From Adiantum capillus-veneris (taxonomy: Eukaryota; Streptophyta; Polypodiopsida; Polypodiales; Pteridaceae), in the NCBI GenBank assembly GCA_014529385.2, contig CM043971.1:96859985-96923984 (forward strand): a DNA stretch of 64,000 nucleotides, in the 5' to 3' direction. Shown one piece after another: positions 12,186 to 21,930 of this stretch. Positions within the stretch are counted from its first letter, which is position 1, and each line of letters starts with the position of its first letter. The position numbers and the translations under genes are program-made. The notes under the pieces are model-generated. The model saw nothing but the letters and a program-made list of their open reading frames with translations, ran no database searches and was not told the DNA's origin.

Positions 12186-13414
12186 ATTATGAGGCTCAAA
12201 ATTAAGTTTGAGCCTCATGATCAAAACATTCAATTTTCAAGCCTCATGAGCCATATAGAAAGACTCTTCATATTTCATTTTTGCAAAATTGTGGAACCTA
12301 TCAAAAGTGAAGAGATTAAAAATTTCTGAGGGGAAAAATAATTGCATGGCTACTTAGATTTATGCATGTAAAGACAGGCAGGGATATGCTTGTAGCACTC
12401 TGGTAAATGAATTCGTTTACAGTAGAGAAATTGAGTATGCACAAGAGGAAACACAATGTTTAAGGACACATATGTATTAGGTTAGCCCCTTGTTATTGCT
12501 TCAAAGCTCACAATTATCTTGTTGTAATTATAAATTTCCTACATAAGTAGAAGTACTTGTTAATGTCGTTTTGTTCTTCATTAATTATCTCGGTGTTTGT
12601 AAACACCATCCTCCTTTGAGATCCCCTCAACGTGAAAATTTCTTTAGTAAGGGCTTTGAACAAGTCCATTTTTGTTGCTCATTTGTTGTCCTAATTTCTT
12701 AACTTGTTCTCTTTGATGATGTGTTTGACTCCATTGGCCTCTTTTTAAAATGTCTTGACTTTGCAAAAAATATATTGTTTTGATTAGTGTAATGTTTGAT
12801 AAAAGTGCTATTCATAAAGAATTTATTCTTCCATATCAACAATGTTAAAGTCATGTTTTCAAATTTGTCATTATATATACACAAACACAAAAATGTATCT
12901 ATGTGTTGAGGCTATGGCTATGTGTTAAGGCCTCATTAAGGCTAAATTTATGATACCAACCTCTAGTCACATAGAGTTGTCTTGAACTAGGTTTGAGCCT
13001 CATGCCCACTTGCTAGTTTAAGTGAGTATATGATGCTTGAAACTAGGATCAACCTTCATCTTAATGTCATTTAGAGCAACCATAACTGAGTCTTGAATTT
13101 ACATTTGAGCCTCACATCCATGTGCTAGTGCCTTGAACTAAGTTTGAGTGTGACCACCTGCTATATATTTTAAGCGAGGTATGTGAGGTTCACACTCAAC
13201 TTAAGTACTCTTCTCAATATTCCACTTAGTAGCAACAAGTGAGGCTTGAAGTTAAGTTTGAGCCCTCGGTTTATGTGCTAGTGCTTTAGTTTACAAGCAA
13301 CAAGGGTCCTCACAAACAACCATAAGGTCAAACTTAACAAAAAAATACTACAATTTTAAATCTCATCTTAAAAAAGGGGACTTGAATAATTCCCAAAATT
13401 CCTAAATATGTCTT
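12186..13414. other. Decayed satellite and unclassified AT-rich DNA
   Basis: Palindrome fragments ('gaggcttgaa-ttaagtttgagcc') recur at 12187-12222 and from about 12960 to 13285. 12300-12900 shows nothing recognisable. No supported gene. Confidence 0.5.
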
Positions 13415-13612
13415 CACTATGAAAATCTCCAAGTGTTTACCGCGCTGTTTTATCGCGTTTTGTAGAGAGAAGGTGTAAATTCAATGAGAGAAACAAGAGA
13501 GAGGAGGGCGGGGGGTTTTTTTTGTGTTTAAATTATTATCGTGACTTTATCCGATGTTATTACCGCTGTAATTACAACGCTCATTACCGTCGTTATATCC
13601 GCTGCCCAAATT
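13415..13612 (+). repeat. CACTA-like left terminus with subterminal TTATTACCGC repeats
   Basis: CACTATGAAAATCTCC at 13415 is followed at about +25 by TTACCGCGCTG. The true right end reversed reads CACTATAAGAGG and then ATAACCGC at a similar distance. The motif TTATTACCGC and variants recur to 13612, mirroring the GCGGTAATA cluster at 18322-18500. It therefore resembles the left end of the same CACTA family. The flanking triplet here is CTT, not TTA, so it is not one end of a simple 13415-18525 insertion. Confidence 0.5.
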
Positions 13613-14198
13613 TAGCGCCTAAACTTTCAAATTCTGGCTTAAACTCCCCCTCCCGCCCCCCCAATTCAAATTTTGGTGTTTCCCTCCTCTCAATAAAAAT
13701 TAAATAATATTGTATATAATTTTCAAATATAAAAAAGAAGAGAAAGAAAGAGAGAGAGAGAAAGAGAAAGAGGGGGGAGAAGGAGGCGGGGGATATAAGG
13801 CCCAGTTCAGATGTTGCGGTGGAAATGCTTCCCATAGGGGCATCTAAGCTGGGTGGCAAAAGGCTGTTTGTTGCAGCAGGTATCATCGTCCTCCGGGCCC
13901 GCCATATTTCTTCCGGCACCCCCCCCTCGGAAGAGCTGGTGGCCTCTCTTGACCTCTCTCTGTTTTTTGCTCTTCTTCCTCCAACACTGTTCAGACAAGG
14001 CGGCGGTAGACCTGCAGAAAGCCTTTCTTCCTCCAACCTTGTCTAAACCCAGCCTAAGATTATTCTTGGTTACAACTAAAATAATCATTGTCAATTGATT
14101 AACATAATTGAGCATATTCTCAAATCTAAAGAGAGGAAGAGGAGGGAGAGAGAGGTGAAGGGATTACACGACCAAAAAACTTAATAACTGCAAAATGT
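13613..14198. other. GA-rich and GC-rich non-coding spacer
   Basis: Contains a GA-rich stretch (13735-13800) and GC-richer sequence between the subterminal repeats and the transposase tail. Overlapping short frames on both strands show no domain. Confidence 0.4.
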
Positions 14199-14820
14199 TT
14201 ATGAATCATCTTCCAAAAGATCTCTACATGAAGCATCATCCAATTCAAAGCCCATGGCTCCTAAATCAATAAAGAGAGAAACAAAATTGTCGTTTGTGGA
14301 TGCATTGCCAGCTTCATCATCTTCGAGTTTGTCATCCTCCATCTCATCATCTTCATCATCATGACAATCATCCTCACTAAGACTTGTTGCCGCCGGACTT
14401 GATTCATCGACCTCCCTCTCCTCTGTTTCCACATCATCCAAAGTCGGAGGTGGAAGAGGGTCGAAGATAGTCTCCCCTTCATTAGTGGAAAAAATGGTTC
14501 TCCCCCAAGGTGTTACGGGAATAAAGAACCAAAGTTTTGGTTGGTGGATTGTTGGGATATAGATGACCTATAAAATAGAATCTCAAAGTGAGTAACATTG
14601 GTATAACTAACGCTACAACAAGTAAATAAGAATAAAGAAGGTACATGCCACTCAACTTCTCACAATTGCACGATAAAACTAAATTGTTATACCTCCCTGT
14701 GTGGTGCACACTAGAGTCCACCATGTAGAGGCTATTCTCATGTCGTCTAGACACATTTGCAAACCACTTGCACTCGAAGATGAAGCTATGAAAGGTTCTA
14801 AAATTAACCTTTAGTATCCT
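14199..14820 (-). pseudogene. CACTA TNP2 transposase C-terminal (DUF4216-like) fragment
   Basis: Read leftward, FHSFIFECKWF followed by a Tyr- and Val-rich segment resembles the DUF4216 module at the C-terminus of plant CACTA TNP2 transposases (family pattern: FKCxW, then VxYxxDP and a WxxV segment). After a probable short intron near 14570-14650 (acceptor TTTTATAG), the second exon reads VIYIPTIHQPKLWFFIP. It then runs into an acidic tail (many D/E) ending at TGA 14199. The upstream catalytic part of TNP2 is missing because the GA tract begins directly beside it. The 45046-46215 fragment carries a preceding DUF4218-like module. Assignment is by pattern only. Confidence 0.5.
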
Positions 14821-14827
14821 TTGACAA

Positions 14828-15255
14828 CATAGAAATAGGGATAGGGAACGAGAGAGAGAGTAGATAGAGAGGGAGAGAGGGAAAGAGGGAGAGAAAGAGA
14901 GAGAGATAGAGGGAAAGAGGGAGAGAAAGAGAGAGAGAAAGAGAGGTAGAGAAAGAAAGAGAGAGAGATAGAGTGAGAGAGGGAAAGAGGGAGAGAAAGA
15001 GAGAGATAGAGGGAAATAGGGATAGGGAAAGAGAGAGAGTAGATAGAGAGGGAGAGAAAGAGAGGAATAGAGATAGAGAGAAAGAGAGGGAGAGAAAGAA
15101 AGAGAGATAGAGAAACAGAGGGAGAGAGGGAAAGAGAAATAGAGAAAGAGAGGGACAGATAGAGAGAGAAAGAGAGAGAGAAAGAGAGGGAGAAAGAGAG
15201 GTAGAGAAAGAAAGAGAGAGAAAGAGGGGGAAAGAGGGAGAGAAAGAGAGAGAAA
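14828..15255. repeat. GA-rich microsatellite, unit 1
   Basis: Interrupted (GA)n with GATAGGGATAGGGAA, GAAAGAGGGAGA and AGAGATAGAGG sub-blocks. It corresponds to 48390-48845 in unit 2, which is extended leftward by more than 1 kb. It generates spurious long Leu/Ser frames on the minus strand. Confidence 0.95.
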
Positions 15256-15563
15256 GCGAAGGGTAGCCCATCCCCAAGCTTGGAGGGTGTAGGTAGAAGA
15301 CAAGGGGTTCCACTTGTAAAACATGGTGATCTATGTTTTGCAATAACGGGATAAAGCGGCTGCCTCAGTTTGTGAGGCCAATCTAGGACATGGTGGACGT
15401 CCCTGGGGTTGCTCTTGTGGACGTATGCGAAGCCCGAAAAAGTGGTGCCCAAGTCCAAAGCCACCATGACCTTAGCCGAGACCTTGATGCCTCGGAAGAA
15501 GATATCGTCCATGTTTGGCTTCTCATCTCTGAGAGTGCTTGCTTTACATGGAGGCGCAGACAT
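15256..15563 (-). pseudogene. HSPA12-like Hsp70 N-terminal fragment
   Basis: The minus-strand frame from ATG 15563 contains KVMVALDLGTTFSGFAYV, the phosphate-1 loop of the Hsp70/actin ATPase fold in the form typical of HSPA12-type Hsp70s, then a VLDWP segment. After a one-base shift near 15340 another frame reads TMFYKWNP and LQAWGWA, matching the family's next conserved stretch (a Lys-Thr-x-x-Tyr-Tyr region, then a W-G pair). Coding then dissolves into the GA tract. A complete member exceeds 500 residues, so about 100 remain. It is likely a host gene piece trapped in the transposon. The copy at 48846-49158 has an extra TGA where this one has CGA. Confidence 0.6.
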
Positions 15564-15630
15564 GACTCTGGGATGGAGAGAGTGAGAGACTCAGTGAGAG
15601 AAATAGAATTACTTATTCCATTACATTAGA

Positions 15631-16400
15631 ATTGTAATGTTACGATCAATTGATCACTTAGATGTTGAATTTAGGTGCAGCCAACACAAAACAATGGCTA
15701 CATTTACAACCTTAACATATATATGTGTGTACATATATATTTGTTTATGCATGTATGTAGGCACTAAGTACGTGAGCATAGCATCCGAAGGTTAGACGCT
15801 TCCTCTTGGATATAGTCCTTTTTTAATCGTGGCGTTGCGGTCATTGATCCACTCATGCATGGATTACCGCAATGTACCTTTGGTTTTACCACGGTTGAGA
15901 CTGCGATGATATCTAAAGAGGTGCAGTTGACCTTTGGCACTACTAGCCTCTACTTAGGTCTACTAGTATGTGTATGTATCTACGTGTTTGTGTGCTAATA
16001 TATATATCCTCTGGGAGAGAATTGTAATGTTACAATCAATTGATCACTTGGACGTTGAATTTAGGTGCAACCAACACAAAACGATGGCTACATTTACAAC
16101 CTTAACATATAAATGTGTGTACATATATATCTGTTTATGCATGTATGTAGGAACTAAGTACAGGAGCATAGCATCAGAAGGTTAGACGCTTCTTCTTGGG
16201 TATAGTCCTTTCTTAATCGCGGCTTTGCGGTCATTGATCCACTCATGCATGGATTACCACAACGTACCTTTGGTTTTACAACGGTTGAGACTGCGATGAT
16301 ATCAAAAGAGGTGCAGTTGACCTTTGGCACTACTAGCCTCTACTTAGGTCTACTAGTATGTACATGTATCTGCGTGTTTGTGTGCTAATATACTTGTGTA
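15631..16400. repeat. 390-bp tandem duplication upstream of the TNPA-like gene
   Basis: The block attgtaatgttac(g/a)atcaattg starts at 15631 and 16021. Both units carry 'catgcatggattaccrcaa' and 'aggtctactagtatgt'. The second ends about 60 bp before the TNPA-like start codon, so the pair may hold promoter or leader sequence. The same two units occur at 49221 and 49611, so the duplication predates the segmental copy. Confidence 0.9.
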
Positions 16401-16462
16401 CGTATTTATAGATGAGTGAGTAGGGTGGAAAGCTTAATCTTATATTGCTCTTTCTAATGTAG

Positions 16463-18050
16463 ATGTCAAACGACACACCAATTGGTGAGGAGCAGTCAGC
16501 TGGCTCTTCTTTTGGTTGGTTCACATCTCAGGTGGGCTCCCACCCGGGGTGGACATCGCCTCCAGTGGACCCGAGTCTTGAGTCGGTGAGAAAAAGCAAA
16601 GAAATAAATAATGTTTCTACGTAGTTAACCATAAATCATGAGTGTCATAGGTTTTTTTTTGTTATTTGAAGGCATGGCCATCCTACACCTACCCTTCTCA
16701 GATTCCTCCACTGGCCGTAGATCCTGACTTACAGTGGGCTATCTCTTTACGAGAGCAGTACCTCCATTCGCTGGAGGATTTGTTTGCCCGCTACACTCTG
16801 CCACAGCTTGCGACCTAGGGTATTTCTCCACAGACTACACCATCGGGGAGTCAGGGAGGGAATCCTTACCTACAAAGCCTCGCACCGATGGCACCTCCCT
16901 CTACTCTCCCTTCCTATCATCCTACTCCTATTCCAACACAGGGTCCTACTCCCCTTGCATCGCAGGGTCCTACTCCCATGGCATCACAGGGTCCTATGCC
17001 ACTCAATTCCACTCCGGCTTTGCCCGAACATTGTCGATGGACTTCCTCTGGCAGCGCGCATCGACGCTTGTCTCAGGGCAACAAGCGCCGTGAGAGACGA
17101 AGCGGCGGCGGATCTTGTGGTTTTGCATGTTTTGGTAGTGGCAGGAGAACGGAGTCCCCACTTTCAAAGCGTGCCGCCGCTTATGCAGAGGACGAGGATA
17201 GTGACGCACTCGTGCCAAACACACATGGGCGCTACTATAGGGTTAAATATGGTGGGGAGGTTGATTTTGGCATAGCACAGGGCAGGGCATTTTGACGCCA
17301 TCTACAAATTCTTATAAATTCAACGTATAAGAATTGTTTTATAAAGTTCAAAGACCAACTTCCCGATCATGCATGGTACATTGAGGACGCTCTGTTAGCT
17401 AGATTTTCAAACGCCCCCGATCAATGTTTTTCACAACAATGGTCGGAGGGCTACATAAAGACATTTCTAAAAAACAAGCAGTCCAGTTCGCGGCGCGCAG
17501 CAGCCAACCAGGTAAAAGATCTAGACAGGAGTTATCGCGGTGGCAACATGGCAGACGTGGAGTGGGAGTGGGCAATTGAAGAGAAGAGAGATCAAGCTGC
17601 GACGGGCTCATCATATAGACAACAACACGAGGCCCGCGCAAGACAAACTAACACGCACTATGGCTCAGGAGGCAAGGGACCTTGGAAGGATAAATATGTA
17701 AGATTATTTGAATTACAATGTCGATTGGTGATTATAAAGATTGTAGTTGATAATTTGGTACTGTTATTACTAACTTAGGAAAACGTCACTCTCTCTCAAA
17801 TAATCAGAGAGATGGTCAAGTATCGGGAGCAATATACAGAATTTGATACTTGGTGATGGTTGTTCGAAAACAACCACATGCATCTCTCGTGAGCAATTGA
17901 CGCGGCGGCTGGACCACTACAAGCGATAAGTTTAAACAAGTAATTTTGTATCAGTTGTTTTGAGCTGTGGATAATTGTTTAATTTGGTTTGGGTTTATGT
18001 AGAGTCAAAGTGATCCAACATACGTGCCTCTGGATGACGACGAGGATTAG
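16463..18050 (+). pseudogene. TNPA-like second gene of the CACTA element, copy 1
   Basis: A spliced gene model: exon 1 from ATG 16463 (MSNDTPIGEE) to 16585, donor GTGAGA; intron with a T-rich acceptor at 16671; exon 2 16672-17697, donor GTAAGA; exon 3 from 17779; and a last acidic exon ending DDDED at 18050. The middle has a Pro/Thr/Gln repeat (QGPTP, ASQGP), then a WYIEDALLARF segment and a HYGSGGKGPWKDKY stretch. The latter recalls the GS(K/R)-type end of plant Transposase_24/TNPA-like proteins. In-frame stops: TAG 16816, TGA 17293, TGA 17854, TGA 17890. The last is CGA in the other copy. It is the partner gene of TNP2 and would bind subterminal repeats. Family assignment is tentative. Confidence 0.5.
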
Positions 18051-18254
18051 ATAAAAAAAAAGTTTTGTCAAAACTTTCGTAAAGTCCCAATGTGGCACAA
18101 TGTATATACAACTATTTAGTTTTTATTGTAACTTTTTTAAATAGTTGATATTCTACATTTTTAAATGTCAAGGTAAAGTAAATTCAATTTTAGTTCTTTC
18201 GTATATTTAATACTCTTCCAAAAAACAATTGATGTCTTATTGTTTTATGCAGGT

Positions 18255-18320
18255 CAAAAATAAAGGTGCTCATTTGGGCCACCCAAATTTGGGTGGCCCA
18301 AATGAGCACCTTTATTTTTG
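18255..18320. repeat. 66-bp perfect palindrome
   Basis: Both 33-nt halves are exact reverse complements (caaaaataaaggtgctcatt ... ), centred between 18287 and 18288 with no spacer. It lies just inside the CACTA right end. The copy at 51770-51835 has one mismatch. It could extrude a cruciform or be two fused short inverted ends. Confidence 0.95.
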
Positions 18321-18321
18321 A

Positions 18322-18525
18322 ATTGGCATTTAGCGGTAATATGCGCGGTAATAACAACGGCAAAGGTCGCGGTAATAGCAGTGGGTATATTGCCGCGACT
18401 ATTACCGTGCTTATTGTTGAGAAACCACTACCGCGGTTATTGCCGCCCCCGCAAATTTTTCTCTCTCTTTTTCCTTTGTTTTTTTGCGGCAATGTTAGCG
18501 GTTATAGACAACTCCTCTTATAGTG
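18322..18525. repeat. CACTA right subterminal repeats and terminus
   Basis: GCGGTAATA or its complement recurs about eight times (for example 18333, 18346, 18370), likely transposase-binding sites. The element ends CCTCTTATAGTG at 18525, next to the TTA duplication. Confidence 0.75.
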
Positions 18526-18528
18526 TTA
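18526..18528. repeat. Target-site duplication TTA, right copy
   Basis: TTA after TAGTG, matching 1420-1422. In unit 2 it is 52054-52056. Confidence 0.7.
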
Positions 18529-21500
18529 CCGCATGATTTTAGGTAGGCCTTGGTTCAGGGCAAAAAAAGTTAAGCAGCTATGGGGAGCATACACCATTGT
18601 AATCAAATAGGGGAAAAGGAAAGTGAGAATGCAAATGGTACCCAGGGAAACCATTCAACCTGGGTTCAGACCATTGTATGGAGAGGGTATCAACATAAGA
18701 GAAGCTATTGAAGAGGATGAGGAGGAAGATTTTCTTCATAAAATAAAACTGTAGTCCCCATTTTTGAGGTGGATGTACAGAAGATTGCAAACACAGTAGA
18801 GATTCAGAAAAATCAGCTTGAGTTGAATCCAAAGACAACTAGGCAGAAAACACTGAAGATAGCCAGTGGGCAAAGAAAAGAGGAAGAAATGGAAGCCTTT
18901 GAAGCCATCAAAAATTCAAAATGGTTATTTGAAGAGCATATGTCTAAGAGTTCCAGGGTGATGGAAGATGAACTCGAAGACATGAATTTGGGAGAGGAGA
19001 ATGATCTTAGAATGGTAAAGGTATCTACTGAGTTAAATTTTGAGACTAAGGTGTCTTTGAAACAGTTTCTAGTGGAGTTCAAGGATACATTTTCCTGGTC
19101 TTATACTAACATGAAGGGGGCAGATCCAACTGTGAGTCAAAACACCATTAACCTGAAGACAAATGTAGTGCCAGTCAAGCAACAAAGGTATAGGATGAAC
19201 CCTAGTTATGCAAAGCAGGTGAAAGAGGAGATTGACAAATTATTGGAAGTTGGATTTATTTATCCAGTGGATAATGTAACCTGGATATCACCTATTATTG
19301 TTGTACCAAAGAAAAAGGGAAAAATCAGGGTGTGTGTGGATTACATAAAGTTGAATGCTATAACAATTACTGATCCATTCCCTTTATTATTTTGTGATAC
19401 ATTAATGTTAAATGCAGTAGGAGGTCATGAAATCTACAGCTTTTTGGATGGCTTCAGTGGATATAACCAAATCAATATGGCTTTGAAGGATAGAGACAAA
19501 ACTAGATTTGTTACTGAGTGGGGAGTATATGCTTCTATCGTAATGAACTTTGGATTAAAGAATGCACCACCAACTTTTCAGAAATGGGTAATGGAGGTGT
19601 TTGGACCTTACTTTGACAACCTTCATGAAAATGTTCCTAGATGATTTTAGTGTTTCAGGAAAAAAGGCAAGATTAACATTAAACCTTGCTAAATGTACCT
19701 TTGCTATAAAAAGGAGAAACTTATTGGGACATATTATCAGTGAAGAGGGTATAGCCATGGATCCTAGGAAGGTGGAGGATATCCTGAAAGCTTCACCACC
19801 AAAGACAGAGAAGTAGTTGATGAGATTTATTGGACAGGTTAAGTGGTATAACAAGTTCTTGAGGTACCTCGCCCATGTATGCATACCACTTACATATTTG
19901 ACATGAAAGGATGTCAGTTTTGTGTGGGGAACTGAGCACAATACTGCATTTAATCATTTGAAAAAGATGTTGGTGATTGCACCAATCCTGATTCCACCTG
20001 ATTGGAAACTACATTTTCACTTGTTTGTGGATGCATGTGATAGATCCATAGGAGTAGTTCTTATGCAGGAGGTGTCCAGGGGATGGTTTAAACCCATTTA
20101 TTATGCAAGCAGAGTCCTTACACCTATAGTAAAGGATTACATAGTGACTGAAAGGAAATGGTTTTTGGATTAACCAAATTGAGATATTTTTTATTGGCAA
20201 ATAGAGTTGTGATCCATGTTGATCATCAAGATTTGGTTTATTTGGTTAATAAACCCCATCTTTCAGGGAGATTGGCCAGATGGGTCTTACTGATGCAGGA
20301 ATTTGACTATTCAGTATTTCATAGACCTTGTCAAGAGCATGTCATTGTTTGCTGATTATTTGAGTAGATTATCCAAGGGGGAAGTTCCAAATGAAGTAAT
20401 GGATGAATTGACTGATTCTAATTTGTTTCCAGTAGATTTCGCAAATTCTGAAGATTCTTGGTTGGAGGATATGTTGCAGTTTCTGATGCAAGGAGTTCTT
20501 TCTCAAGAAATATCACTTGTAAAAAGGAAGAAGATGGCGTGGAGAAGCAAGAATTTTGCAATAATCATGGGAGTCCTCTACAAGAGGGGCATTGATCAAA
20601 TACTTAGGATGTGTGTCCCAAAGTTTGAGCAAAAATTGATATTAGCTGAAGCACATGTGCGCACAGGGGATGTAGTTAGGCATTTTTTAGGGGACATTAC
20701 TACCAAGAAGGTTTTTTAGGCAGGACTATGGTGGCCATAAGTATTTAGGGATTCTCATCAGTATGTCAATACTTGTCTCATTTGTCAAAGAGAATGATAG
20801 GCCACTAGATGAAGATAGAATGCCACTACAACCAATTCTTCCCCTTGAACCCTTTTAGAAGTGCGCATTGGAGTTTGTCAGACCAGTAAAACCTACTACA
20901 AAATATACACGCAATAGGTATATTTTGGTGGCCACAGATTACTACACAAAATGGGTGGAGGTACAGGCCATGAAGGACAATAAAGTTGAGAGTGTAGCCA
21001 AATTTCTTTACAAAAATATAATGACAATATTTGGGTGTCCAGTGGAACTGGTTTCAGATAGGAAGGTCATTTTATCAACAGGGTGATTAGAAAGTTGATT
21101 GAGTATCATATGATTCTCCACAAGAATTCAACTGTCTACTACCCTCAAGCAAATGGTCAGGAAGAATCAAACAATAAGACTTTGATTAGAATTTTGAGGA
21201 GATTGGTCCAAAAGAACAAGAAGGAGTGGGAAACCAAATTGGATTCTGTCTTATGGGCATTCGGAAAATCCTTCAAGGTGAGTAGAGGGATGACACCATT
21301 CAAAATGGTGTATGGTTTAAAAGCAGTTGTGCAATTGGAATTTGTTATTCCTAGTCTCAGGGTGGTAATTCAGTACAAACTGTCAGGGGAAGATTCTTCA
21401 GTATTCAGGCAGGAGCAGTTACTCAAATCGGAGGAAAGCAGAATTCAGGCAACTTATTTGACAGAAGCAATTCAAAGGAGAAGACAAGCTTGGATGGATA

Positions 21501-21682
21501 GAAACTTAAAACATAAAATTTTTGCAGAAGGGGATTGGGTCTTGATGTACAATAGCAAGTTGGGAAAGAGACCTAGTAAACTCAAACTGAGATATTTAGA
21601 TCCTTTTCAAATTGCTAAGGAACTTGGACAGTCTACTTATTTTTTGGCAATTCAGAAGGTCGAATTTTTCCTAAAGCAGTAA
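18529..21682 (+). pseudogene. Gypsy-1 pol (protease end, RT, RNase H, integrase), copy 1
   Basis: This is the continuation of the protease at 871-1422. It opens with R-MILGRPWF. Reverse transcriptase follows with WISPIIVVPKK, RVCVDY and GFSGYNQI, and the catalytic motif FLDDF at 19634 after a frameshift. RNase H shows FVDACDRSIG (about 20028) and VIHVDHQDL. Integrase keeps DYYTKW (about 20936), VSDR (21055) and ANGQEE (about 21150). The end reads GDWVLMYN and LRYLDPF. It would copy element RNA and integrate cDNA. The zinc-binding HHCC region and several joins are broken by stops and frameshifts. A 48-bp block present in copy 2 (53198-53245) is deleted here between GCA repeats. It resembles the Tat/Athila branch. 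It is inactive. Confidence 0.85.
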
Positions 21683-21930
21683 ATGGTTTCATGCTAAAAC
21701 TTTGTATTATTGAAAGAAATCCACTAAGGTGTAATAATGATATTCCCTCAGATCAAGACCAAGATTCTCGGGGTGTTAATGTAATTATAGTGGAGAGGTC
21801 GAATCAAATCCATTAGATTTTGAAATCTTTTTTAAAGACGGACGCATTATTTGCACAAAACTTCATCCTCCTCTTCTGCCTTCTCTAGTACTTCTCTTGC
21901 ATCTTTGTTTTCTCTCTCCTTCCATCTCTG

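Larger units (their letters stand above)
1423..18525. mobile_element. 17.1-kb CACTA-bounded composite insertion in Gypsy-1
   Basis: The left edge starts CACTAACACAT and the right edge ends CCTCTTATAGTG (reverse complement CACTATAAGAGG). TTA flanks both sides. Removing this interval plus one TTA restores the Gypsy-1 frame across the protease end (S-Y-R-MILGRPW), so the borders are placed to the base. Inside are transposase-tail and TNPA-like genes, a satellite, a solo-LTR-like insertion, a GA tract and an Hsp70-like fragment. The two ends share only the CACTA pentamer, which is unusual because the family normally has matching inverted ends of 10-30 bp. A better-matching left end lies at 13415. 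The insertion may therefore be a macrotransposon using outer ends of two elements, or may have a rearranged left end. Confidence 0.7.

Noticed and set aside
14482-15324. 280-codon minus-strand Leu/Ser frame
   Set aside because: GA-tract translation joined by chance to the transposase tail.
13415-18525. A simple 5.1-kb CACTA element
   Set aside because: Flanking triplets CTT and TTA do not match, and the Gypsy-1 frame joins at 1422, not 13414. Kept only as part of the composite hypothesis.
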